In this document: positions 1-7,432 of the stretch, piece by piece
How positions within the stretch are numbered: the stretch's first letter is position 1
Layout of the letters: each line of letters starts with the position of its first letter
DNA from: Hyphomicrobiales bacterium
Lineage (GTDB): Bacteria; Pseudomonadota; Alphaproteobacteria; Rhizobiales; Rhizobiaceae
Length of the DNA stretch: 64,000 nucleotides
Direction of reading: 5' to 3'
Assembly (NCBI GenBank): GCA_900472925.1
Contig: UCJU01000007.1
Location: 366,810-430,809, forward strand
Made by a program: the position numbers and the translations under genes
The notes under the pieces: model-generated
What the model was told of the DNA's origin: nothing
Seen by the model: the letters and a program-made list of their open reading frames with translations, nothing else
Database searches by the model: none

Positions 1-1550
1 TCCTGCTCGCAGCAGGCGCAGTCACATTGGCAGGCCGGGTGCCGTCGGCACAGGCCCAGCAACGGCCCACACTCAACATCGCCGTCGATAATCTGTGGGC
101 GACGATGGCCCCGATCAACGGCATCTCCACCACATCCCGACGTATCTTCCCGAATTTCTACGATACGCTGGTCGAGCGGGATTATATAAATGACGAGAAT
201 GGTTTGATCTTCGCGCCCAAGCTGGCATCCAAGTGGGAGCAGAAGGGCAATATCTGGACATTCACTCTCCGCGAGGGCGTGAAATTTCACGATGGCAGCG
301 AAATGACTGCTGAGGACGCGGTCTTCACCCTGTCGCCAGAGCGTCTATGGGGGGAGAAGCCGTTCGAACCGCGCGGCAAGACATTTACGGCTGGTTTCAA
401 GCGGGTCGAAGCAACCGGAAAATATACGTTCGAGATCGAGACCGCCGCACCAGACCCGAACATTCCAGCCAAGTTGACCGGCTATATCGGCTTCGTGGTG
501 CCGAAGAGATACTATCTGGAAGTGGGCGTCGATGCCTTTGGTCAAAAGCCCATCGGTACGGGGCCTTACAAGGTCACAACCTTCCGTTCAGGCGAAATCA
601 TGGTCCTCGATGCGTTCGATGAATACTGGGCTGGGCCTCCTCCGGCGCAGAAGGTCAACTGGAAAATTATTCCCGAGTTTGCTGCACGCATGGCCGGTCT
701 GGTCTCGAAGGAATTCGACTTCATCGTCAATATTCCGACCGATCAGGAAGCATCGCTGGAAAGCTATGATGGTGTGACGCTGAAGCGTGTTCTCGCGGAT
801 AACTACCCGGCGATTGCGTTCAACACGCGGCCAGACCCCGTGGACAATCCGCTGGTCGATCCGAACCTGCGTTACGCCATGGTTCAGGCCATCGATATGA
901 ATGCCATCGTTCAGGCGCTGTTCAACGGAACGACCGAACATCCAGCCGTGCCCTTCAACTTCAAGGAATACGGCAAGTTCTACGATCCGAATTTGCCGGT
1001 CAAGCTTCCCTATGATGTCGAAGCCGCGAAGGCGCTGGTCGCCAAGACGAAATACAAGGGTGAGACGCTGATCTGGCACATCACGCGCCAGTTCTATCCG
1101 AACTACGAGGCGGCTGCCGAAATCATGATCGAGCAATGGCGCGAAATCGGCGTCAATGTGCAGGCGCAGGTGCTGGATAATTTCGAACTGGTCTATCGTC
1201 GGCCGTACCACATGATGAACATGTCGATGAGTTCGGATTTCATTCCGGGCGACCCCTATCAGCCGCTCTGGCTGGATTGGGGTCCGACGGCGTCGCGCTC
1301 GACGGCAAGCTGGAAGACCTGGGATCCAACGCCCGAATTTCTCGATCTCGGCAAGAAGTTCGATGCCGCGACGAATTTCGAGGAGCGCAAAGCTGCGTAT
1401 CTCGCCCTTTCCGACGAGTGGCAGCGCGTCACGCCGGGCTATTACATGTGGAAGAGCGTCTATAATTGCGCCCACCGGTCTGGCATCGAGTTCCGCCTCA
1501 AGCCGAATGGCGAAATGCGCATCTACGGCGACTACTTCAAGCTGGTGTGA
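1..1550 (+). CDS. ABC transporter solute-binding protein, peptide/nickel type (5' partial)
   Basis: Periplasmic binding protein of the family-5 (DppA/OppA) type that delivers small peptides or similar amides to an inner-membrane ABC importer. The open frame runs off the left edge: codons from position 3 read LLAAGAVTLAG and end in an AQA-type cleavage site, the end of a Sec or Tat signal peptide, so the true start lies upstream of the window. The mature part has the family pattern WTFTLREGVKFHDG and GTGPYKV. About 508 residues are visible. Its stop codon overlaps the ATG of the next gene, so it heads the visible part of an operon that includes a double ATPase. The cognate permeases are not in the window and are probably just upstream. 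The ligand cannot be read from sequence. Confidence 0.9.
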   Translation, partial: LLAAGAVTLAGRVPSAQAQQRPTLNIAVDNLWATMAPINGISTTSRRIFPNFYDTLVERDYINDENGLIFAPKLASKWEQKGNIWTFTLREGVKFHDGSEMTAEDAVFTLSPERLWGEKPFEPRGKTFTAGFKRVEATGKYTFEIETAAPDPNIPAKLTGYIGFVVPKRYYLEVGVDAFGQKPIGTGPYKVTTFRSGEIMVLDAFDEYWAGPPPAQKVNWKIIPEFAARMAGLVSKEFDFIVNIPTDQEASLESYDGVTLKRVLADNYPAIAFNTRPDPVDNPLVDPNLRYAMVQAIDMNAIVQALFNGTTEHPAVPFNFKEYGKFYDPNLPVKLPYDVEAAKALVAKTKYKGETLIWHITRQFYPNYEAAAEIMIEQWREIGVNVQAQVLDNFELVYRRPYHMMNMSMSSDFIPGDPYQPLWLDWGPTASRSTASWKTWDPTPEFLDLGKKFDAATNFEERKAAYLALSDEWQRVTPGYYMWKSVYNCAHRSGIEFRLKPNGEMRIYGDYFKLV

Positions 1551-2371
1551 TGGGCAACATGCGCAAGAACGCCCTGAAAGACATGACGTTCGCGGAGTTT
1601 CGCGAACGTCTCCCGGAAAAACCCGTGATCCTTCTGCCATTCGGCAGTCAGGAAGAGCAGGGGCCACACGCTCCCATGGGTGATTTCATGCTGACGGAAG
1701 CCATCGCGCTCAAGGTGGCCGAGGCCTCTGGCGCCATTGTGGCACCCACGGTGCCGTTCGGTTATGCGGATTTCTTCAAAACCATTCCCGGCGGCATCCA
1801 GTTGCGGCCCGCGACCTTCATGGCTCTTGTGGAGGATATGGTCGCAGCCTTTCTGGATCACGGCATCGATCATATCCTCATCCTCAATGGCCATACGACC
1901 AATGCGTCGCTGATTGATCAGGTCGTTCGGCGCGTTCGTGCAGAACGCGGCGTTTCGGTGGCATCGATCAATCTGTGGCAATCGATACCGGACGCCCTGT
2001 GGCAGGAACTGCATGGCCCGGCCCCTGCTGCGGCACGCGGCCATGGCGCGGAGCCGCTGACCTCCGTCTATATGCATCTGTTTCCGGAGTTGTTGCGCAT
2101 TGACCTTGCAAGACCAGCCCGTCGCGCCAAGGCATTCGGGCTTGCCACGGGTGGTGTCAACACCATCCAGTTCGAAGGCATGCCGGTGAATGTGCCGCTC
2201 AACTGCCATGAAGTGAATGCCGATGGCATGCTGGGTGGCGATCCGCTGCTCGCAACGGCCGAAAAAGGCGAGCGGATCGTTGAGCATCTCGTCGGCTTTT
2301 GCAGCCGGTTCGTGGACCACATGCGCGCTTTCGACATGCGCTCACCGTCTCAAACACATAAGGCGATCTGA
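1550..2371 (+). CDS. Creatininase-family amidohydrolase with an altered metal site
   Basis: Member of the creatininase fold family, which contains metal-dependent amidases acting on cyclic or formyl amides. The start chosen is the ATG that overlaps the upstream stop (TGATG); another ATG lies three codons later. The first metal loop reads GSQEEQGPHAPMGD at residues 32-45, where creatininase itself has EQHGPHLP, so the usual metal-binding His of that loop is Gln. The second loop reads NGHTTN instead of NGHGGN. 273 residues is a usual length for the family. It sits between a peptide-binding protein and its ATPase, so it probably acts on the imported compound. True creatininase activity is not supported. 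Confidence 0.8.
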   Translation: MGNMRKNALKDMTFAEFRERLPEKPVILLPFGSQEEQGPHAPMGDFMLTEAIALKVAEASGAIVAPTVPFGYADFFKTIPGGIQLRPATFMALVEDMVAAFLDHGIDHILILNGHTTNASLIDQVVRRVRAERGVSVASINLWQSIPDALWQELHGPAPAAARGHGAEPLTSVYMHLFPELLRIDLARPARRAKAFGLATGGVNTIQFEGMPVNVPLNCHEVNADGMLGGDPLLATAEKGERIVEHLVGFCSRFVDHMRAFDMRSPSQTHKAI

Positions 2372-2373
2372 CC

Positions 2374-4011
2374 ATGAGTGACGTAAGGCTGTCGATCGAT
2401 CACTTGAGCGTTCCCCTGCCGCAGGGCGCAGAGCGCGGCTTTGCAGTCGAGGACCTGTCCCTGACTGTCGCCAAAGGTGAAATACTCTGCATCGTGGGCG
2501 AATCCGGTTCCGGCAAATCCCTGACGGCGCTTGCCACCATGGGATTGCTGCCCAGCAATCTCGGCAAGCCAAGCGGAAAGGTCATATTCGAGGACAAGAA
2601 CCTCCTGACGATTGATGACGCGACAAGGCGCAGCATCACCGGGTGCAGAATCGCGATGATTTTTCAGGAGCCGACAGCCGCGCTCAACCCAATCTTCCGC
2701 ATCGGCGAGCAGGTGTCCGAGGCGTTTCGGGTCCATACGTCTCTCTCGAACTCAGAGATCAAGGAGCGGGTCATCAAGCTGTTCCAGGAAGTGCAACTGC
2801 CCAACCCTGAACAGATATTCCATTCCTATCCCCATCAACTATCCGGTGGCCAATGCCAGCGCGTGATGATTGCCACGGCGCTCGCGCTCGAACCATCCGT
2901 CCTGATTGCGGACGAGCCGACGACGGCGCTGGATGTGACGACGCAGGCGCAAATCCTCAAGCTGATGCTCGAATTGAGAGAGCGGCACGAAACAGGCATT
3001 ATTTTCATCACCCACGACTTCGGCGTAGTGGCTGAAATTGCCGACCGCGTGGCGGTCATGCAGAAGGGCAGACTCATCGAGATCGGATCGCGGGACGAGG
3101 TTCTCAATTATCCGCAACAGGATTACACGAAAAGATTGCTGGCAGCGGTGCCAACGCTCACACCTCGAAAGGAGCGGGAGGGGCTGGGAACGCCCGTTCT
3201 CATCGCAAAAAACATCATCAAGACGTTTTCCTTGTCAGGCGTTTTCGGGTCTGGTCGTGTCGTCAAGGCAGTAGACGATGTCGATATCACCATCCGCCGC
3301 GGTGAAACGCTGGGGCTTGTCGGTGAGTCGGGTTCGGGTAAATCGACGCTGGCGCAATGCGTCATTCGCCTTATTCAGCCGGAAAGCGGCGATATCGTCA
3401 TTTCGGATGGCGATTTCTCGGGCCTGCGCGGCAAAGCGCTACGTGAAGCCCGACGGAAAGTCCAGATCGTCTTTCAAGACCCCTATACGGCGCTTGATCC
3501 GCGTCAGTGTATCGGGGATGCCATTGCCGAAGGGACTATCGTCCACGGTCTGGACAGGAAAGCCGCCATGCAGCGTGCACTCGATCTGCTGGAAGCGTGC
3601 GGTCTGGATCGTGCTTCGGCGACCCGGTTTCCGCATGAATTTTCCGGCGGGCAGAGACAGCGTATCTGCATTGCACGCGCGCTTGCCGTCGAGCCGGAAC
3701 TGTTGATCGCCGACGAGTCCGTGTCCGCTCTCGATGTTTCGGTGCAGGCGCAGGTGCTGGAACTTCTGGCAAAAATGCAGGCACGGCTTGGTTTCGGCAT
3801 CCTGTTCATCACGCATGATTTGCGGGTTGCGAGCCAGATTTGCGACAACATCGCCGTTATGCGTCAAGGTCGCATCGTTGAGAGGGGTGATCCGGCATCG
3901 CTGTTTGGCGCGCCAAAGGATGCCTACACGAGAGAATTGCTTGCCGCAGTTCCGGGCAAGGGCTGGCAACACAAGCCGGAAGCCGCCAAAATCGCAGAGG
4001 ACCTGTCATGA
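2374..4011 (+). CDS. Fused double ATPase of a peptide-type ABC importer (DppD-DppF like)
   Basis: Cytoplasmic ATPase carrying both nucleotide-binding domains in one chain of 545 residues. Each half has a Walker A (GESGSGKS, near residues 45 and 320), an LSGGQ-type signature (LSGGQCQRV and FSGGQRQRI) and a Walker B ending in ADEP or ADES. In most Dpp/Opp systems these are two separate proteins; the fused form is common in rhizobia. It powers the importer whose binding protein ends at 1550. It starts two bases after the creatininase-like gene and its stop overlaps the next ATG (ATGA), so translation is probably coupled. Confidence 0.92.
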   Translation: MSDVRLSIDHLSVPLPQGAERGFAVEDLSLTVAKGEILCIVGESGSGKSLTALATMGLLPSNLGKPSGKVIFEDKNLLTIDDATRRSITGCRIAMIFQEPTAALNPIFRIGEQVSEAFRVHTSLSNSEIKERVIKLFQEVQLPNPEQIFHSYPHQLSGGQCQRVMIATALALEPSVLIADEPTTALDVTTQAQILKLMLELRERHETGIIFITHDFGVVAEIADRVAVMQKGRLIEIGSRDEVLNYPQQDYTKRLLAAVPTLTPRKEREGLGTPVLIAKNIIKTFSLSGVFGSGRVVKAVDDVDITIRRGETLGLVGESGSGKSTLAQCVIRLIQPESGDIVISDGDFSGLRGKALREARRKVQIVFQDPYTALDPRQCIGDAIAEGTIVHGLDRKAAMQRALDLLEACGLDRASATRFPHEFSGGQRQRICIARALAVEPELLIADESVSALDVSVQAQVLELLAKMQARLGFGILFITHDLRVASQICDNIAVMRQGRIVERGDPASLFGAPKDAYTRELLAAVPGKGWQHKPEAAKIAEDLS

Positions 4012-4685
4012 AGAAGTACCATATCGGCGCCCAACCCAAGCAGATCGACCCCGAGCTGATCGCCAAGTTCGAAAGCGTCGAGGTTGCCACCATCGGGCAT
4101 TTTCGCCACCGTGGTTTCGTCCATCACTCCATCACACCCGTTGTCGATGCAGGCCGTACATTGGTCGGCACTGCCGTGACCGTTGCCATTCCCGCCACGG
4201 ATTCCACCTTGCTACACCATGCGGTTTCCGTCATCCGCCCGGGCGACTTTCTCTTCGTCGATCGCCTCGGCGATAACAGGCACGCCTGCATCGGCGGGGG
4301 TGTGGCATTTGCCATCAAAACCGCTGGAGCCATAGGCGTCGTCATAGACGGGCCGTGCACGGATGTTGAGGAAATCATCGAACTGGACATGCCCTTGTGG
4401 TCGCGCGGCGTGTCCGGCATCACAACCCGGCTGAACGATCTGGGTGGCTCGCTCAACCTTCCTGTTTCCTGCGGCAATGTGCCTGTCATGCCGGGAGATG
4501 TGGTCATTGCAGATTCTAGCGGCATCCTCGTCATCCCTCTCGATGAGGCGGAAGAGGTCTTGGAAGAAGCAATGATCCGGCAGGCGCGGGCGGGGCGCAA
4601 CAAGGGCAAGATCGAGGCTGGCGAGAAGCTTGGCGATCTCTCTGGCGCAAGCCGCATGGTGGCAGCGGCGCTGGAGGCAAAGTGA
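4008..4685 (+). CDS. RraA-fold protein (HMG aldolase / RraA family), probably not a classical aldolase
   Basis: 225-residue member of the RraA / 4-hydroxy-4-methyl-2-oxoglutarate aldolase superfamily, often annotated as dimethylmenaquinone methyltransferase. The fold is seen in the G-rich GDNRHACIGGG stretch and in the loop IDGPCTDVEEI. Active aldolases of this family carry an Arg-Asp pair in that loop (DGxxRD); here Thr118 replaces the Arg and Asp119 remains. Classical pyruvate aldolase or oxaloacetate decarboxylase chemistry is therefore doubtful. It overlaps the upstream ATPase by ATGA and the downstream transferase by TGATG, so it belongs to the same operon and likely acts on the same substrate class or has a binding role. 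Confidence 0.8.
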   Translation: MKKYHIGAQPKQIDPELIAKFESVEVATIGHFRHRGFVHHSITPVVDAGRTLVGTAVTVAIPATDSTLLHHAVSVIRPGDFLFVDRLGDNRHACIGGGVAFAIKTAGAIGVVIDGPCTDVEEIIELDMPLWSRGVSGITTRLNDLGGSLNLPVSCGNVPVMPGDVVIADSSGILVIPLDEAEEVLEEAMIRQARAGRNKGKIEAGEKLGDLSGASRMVAAALEAK

Positions 4686-6232
4686 TGGAAAATCCACAAT
4701 TCGATCATCTGCGCGTCGAGCGGAGCACGACTCGCAAGACGCCGGGTGTCAGCCCAAAAGGGGTCGTTACATCCCAGCATTTCGTCGCGGCGGAAGCCGG
4801 TGCCGCGGTATTGCGCGCTGGTGGAAATGCCGTCGATGCGGCTGTGACCGCAGCCTTCACCCTGCAGACGGTCGAACCGTGGATGACCAGCCTTGCCGCA
4901 TGCGGTTACATGCTGGTGGCTCAGCCCGATGGAACGGTCGATACGATCGAATTTACCGGGCGTGTGCCGTCCTCTGTCGATGTTGATTTTTACCGGCCTG
5001 ACCCCACCATCAAGACATTCATCGGTCACCCCGCCTCGGTAGAAAGCCGCAATGTGGACGGGTTCACTGCAGCGGTCGTGCCCGGCTGCGTACGCGGATT
5101 TGCGGAGGCGCTGAAGCGCTATGGCACGATCGGTTTCGACGCTGCACTCGCACCGGCCATCGAACGTGCCCGAAAAGGTCTCGTCGTTGACTGGCACACA
5201 ACACTCGCCATCGCCATTGCAGCATCCGGTCTTGCGAAGGACGAAGGCGCACGCAGCGTGTTCATGCCGGATGGTTACCCGCCGGAACCCGGCACCGTTC
5301 TGCCGTTGACGGCGCTCGCCGAAACATTGGAGACACTGGCGAAGGATGGTCCGGACGCGCTTTATGGCGGTGCCATTGGCCAGAAGCTGATTGCAGATTT
5401 GCATGCGGGCGGCAGCTTCATGACGCTTGACGATCTCACGGCTTACGAAGCGCGGCTTTACCCGGCACGAAGCATGGCCTTGCAGGACAAGACTGTCCAT
5501 GTTGCAGGAGAGACGAGTGCCGGGCAACGCCTGTTCGATGCCCTGGCCTTCTTCGACAAGACCCGTGGCATCGGCCCGGTGGATGCCGGATTCTTTACCG
5601 CGATGTCTCAGGCCCTGTGGGAATCCTTTGGCGCTCACCGCCGCAGGCTCAACCCGGCGGAAACCACCAACAAAACCAGCACGACGCAGGTTAATGCCGT
5701 GGACAGCGCAGGACGGATGGTGGCCATCACCTTCACCTTGCTGAACCGGTTCGGCGCGCGGGCTTTGTCCTCCTCCACCGGCATTCTGCTGAACAACGGC
5801 ATGTCCTGGTTCGATCCGACCCCCGGTCGTGCCAATTCCCTAAAGCCGAATGCCTATGCGCCGAGCAATATGTGCCCGGTTGTCCTCACCGATTCCGATG
5901 GCGCCATCGCGGCCTATGGAGCCGCCGGCGGCAACCAGATCGTGCCATCGCTTGCGCAACTGACCGGCATGGTCGTGCATGCCGGAATGGACATCGAAGA
6001 TGCGATGAACACCCCGCGCATGACGACGGGTCCTCACGCCGATATCATCGTCAATGTCGATATGCCTGCTGGCTACATCGCCGCGCTGTCGCAGATCGCC
6101 AAGGTCAAAGCCGCAGCACAGGTGGTTTTTCCACGGCCTTTTGCGGCACCGGGCATGGTTGGCCGTCGTGGCGAAAGCTTCATCGGCATGGCGGACACCA
6201 CCTATCCTGCGGCTTACGCTGCCCCTGCATGA
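4685..6232 (+). CDS. Gamma-glutamyltransferase-like Ntn hydrolase, cytoplasmic form
   Basis: Gamma-glutamyltranspeptidase family enzyme that would cleave or transfer gamma-glutamyl or related acyl groups. The proenzyme is expected to split itself before Thr333 (numbered from the ATG at 4685) in the motif TTQVNAVD, which matches the TTH-type catalytic start of the small subunit. Downstream LLNNGMSWF and AAGGNQI match the oxyanion and substrate-binding loops. The N-terminus has no signal peptide, unlike the periplasmic E. coli enzyme, which suggests action on an imported substrate. A GTG at 4682 is an alternative start one codon earlier. Nearest functional class is the YwrD-like cytoplasmic group; the exact substrate is unknown. 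Confidence 0.87.
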   Translation: MENPQFDHLRVERSTTRKTPGVSPKGVVTSQHFVAAEAGAAVLRAGGNAVDAAVTAAFTLQTVEPWMTSLAACGYMLVAQPDGTVDTIEFTGRVPSSVDVDFYRPDPTIKTFIGHPASVESRNVDGFTAAVVPGCVRGFAEALKRYGTIGFDAALAPAIERARKGLVVDWHTTLAIAIAASGLAKDEGARSVFMPDGYPPEPGTVLPLTALAETLETLAKDGPDALYGGAIGQKLIADLHAGGSFMTLDDLTAYEARLYPARSMALQDKTVHVAGETSAGQRLFDALAFFDKTRGIGPVDAGFFTAMSQALWESFGAHRRRLNPAETTNKTSTTQVNAVDSAGRMVAITFTLLNRFGARALSSSTGILLNNGMSWFDPTPGRANSLKPNAYAPSNMCPVVLTDSDGAIAAYGAAGGNQIVPSLAQLTGMVVHAGMDIEDAMNTPRMTTGPHADIIVNVDMPAGYIAALSQIAKVKAAAQVVFPRPFAAPGMVGRRGESFIGMADTTYPAAYAAPA

Positions 6233-7135
6233 ATGGAATATGGCATGAAAGATTTTTCGATTTCGCCTCTCGATATCGATGGCGTTCTGTCCATCATGCC
6301 GCCAAGCGCGCCTGCTATCCCCATGGTGTTCGACTCGCCCCATAGCGGCCTGATGATTCCAACGGATTTCGAGCGGGTCGCCTCAGACGAACTGGTGCTG
6401 GTGGCGTCCGATACCTATGTCGATGACCTGTTCGGCTTTGCCCCTGCCATTGGCGCTCGGATGCTTCTGGCTCACTTCCCTCGAAGCTTTCTCGATCTCA
6501 ATCGGTCACTGCAAGACGTCGATCTGGAGCTTGTCGATGGCCCATGGCCGCATGCGGTGCGAGACAGTGCTTCGGCGCGTCGCGGGATGGGCCTGACATG
6601 GCGTTTCGCCTGGGGAGACCAACCCATGTATGGCCGCAAACTGACCGTCAGCGAACTTGAAAAACGCATCGACACCTATTGGCGTCCCTATCATCAGCAA
6701 TTGGTCCGGTTGCTGGACGAGACCTACGACGCCTTCGGTCGCGTCTATCATGTCAACTGCCACTCTATGCCAGCCATAGGCCACGCCCTGTCACCCGATC
6801 CGGCAGGAACGGTGCGAAAGGACATCGTTGTTGGAGATTACGACGGGACGAGCAGTGAGCCGGAATTCGTGCAACTGGTCATCAGGACGCTGGAAAGTTT
6901 CGGCTATTCCGTGTCTCTCAACGTGCCGTTTCGCGGTGCCGAACTCGTTTCCGCCTATAACGCACCAGAGAAAAACCGCCACAGCATCCAGATCGAGCTT
7001 AACCGCAGGCTTTATATGGACGAGGTGACCCGAGAGAAGACGGCCGGTTATGAGGAGCTGAAGGGAAACCTTGCCAGACTTGGCACAGTCCTCCAAGATT
7101 ATGCTGTCTCAAATGACAGTTCGGACAAGCCATGA
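6233..7135 (+). CDS. N-formylglutamate amidohydrolase family protein (HutG-like)
   Basis: Metal-dependent hydrolase of the N-formylglutamate deformylase family (PF05013 type), which releases formate or related acyl groups from N-acyl amino acids. Typical segments are VFDSPHSG near residue 33, DTYVDDLFG, the cluster YHVNCHSMPAIG, and KNRHSIQIELNRRLYMDE near the C-terminus. 300 residues is slightly longer than the family norm. The ATG at 6233 lies right after the upstream stop; the ATG at 6245 is an alternative start. As the last gene of module A it suggests that the imported compound is finally turned into a free amino acid such as glutamate. Confidence 0.85.
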   Translation: MEYGMKDFSISPLDIDGVLSIMPPSAPAIPMVFDSPHSGLMIPTDFERVASDELVLVASDTYVDDLFGFAPAIGARMLLAHFPRSFLDLNRSLQDVDLELVDGPWPHAVRDSASARRGMGLTWRFAWGDQPMYGRKLTVSELEKRIDTYWRPYHQQLVRLLDETYDAFGRVYHVNCHSMPAIGHALSPDPAGTVRKDIVVGDYDGTSSEPEFVQLVIRTLESFGYSVSLNVPFRGAELVSAYNAPEKNRHSIQIELNRRLYMDEVTREKTAGYEELKGNLARLGTVLQDYAVSNDSSDKP

Positions 7136-7432
7136 GCTGCGCGCTTAGCGTGACCCCTCATCAACCACTGCCAATGCAGTAGTCTGCAAGACGAACGACA
7201 CAAAAGGTTGCAGAAGCTCGGCGGACCGCGTTGCTTCGGCTTAAAGTCACTCGATTTGAACGACGGTTGGATGTCATCAAGAGCTTGTATGCATTTGGTT
7301 TTCCGATACCCGAAGATTGATGGCAGCCAATCGGTCAGTAATTGAGAAAAAACCTTTCCAATCGGCTCACGTCTACGCGTGAATGAGCGATAGCTGATTA
7401 CAGATTACAGATTACAGATTACAGATTACAGA
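7136..7432. other. Intergenic region between convergent operon end and regulator
   Basis: 297 bases with no credible gene. It separates the end of module A (plus) from the end of the LuxR gene (minus), so the two transcripts converge here. It ends in a short tandem repeat that is listed separately. No strong stem followed by a T-run was found. Confidence 0.6.
7396..7430. repeat. Five perfect tandem copies of the heptamer GATTACA
   Basis: Five head-to-tail copies of GATTACA fill 35 bases; a sixth, imperfect copy (GATCATA) runs into the stop codon of the LuxR gene at 7433. The unit is not a multiple of three and lies just outside the coding region. Such heptamer arrays can change copy number by slippage. 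Copy gain or loss would change the 3' end of the regulator transcript or spacing, not the reading frame. Confidence 0.97.

Noticed and set aside
4124..5638. Long minus-strand open frame opposite the RraA and gamma-glutamyltransferase genes
   Set aside because: Crosses two well supported overlapping genes; no domain pattern.
7396..7430. GATTACA repeats as a CRISPR array
   Set aside because: The units are seven bases long with no spacers, and no cas gene is present in the window.
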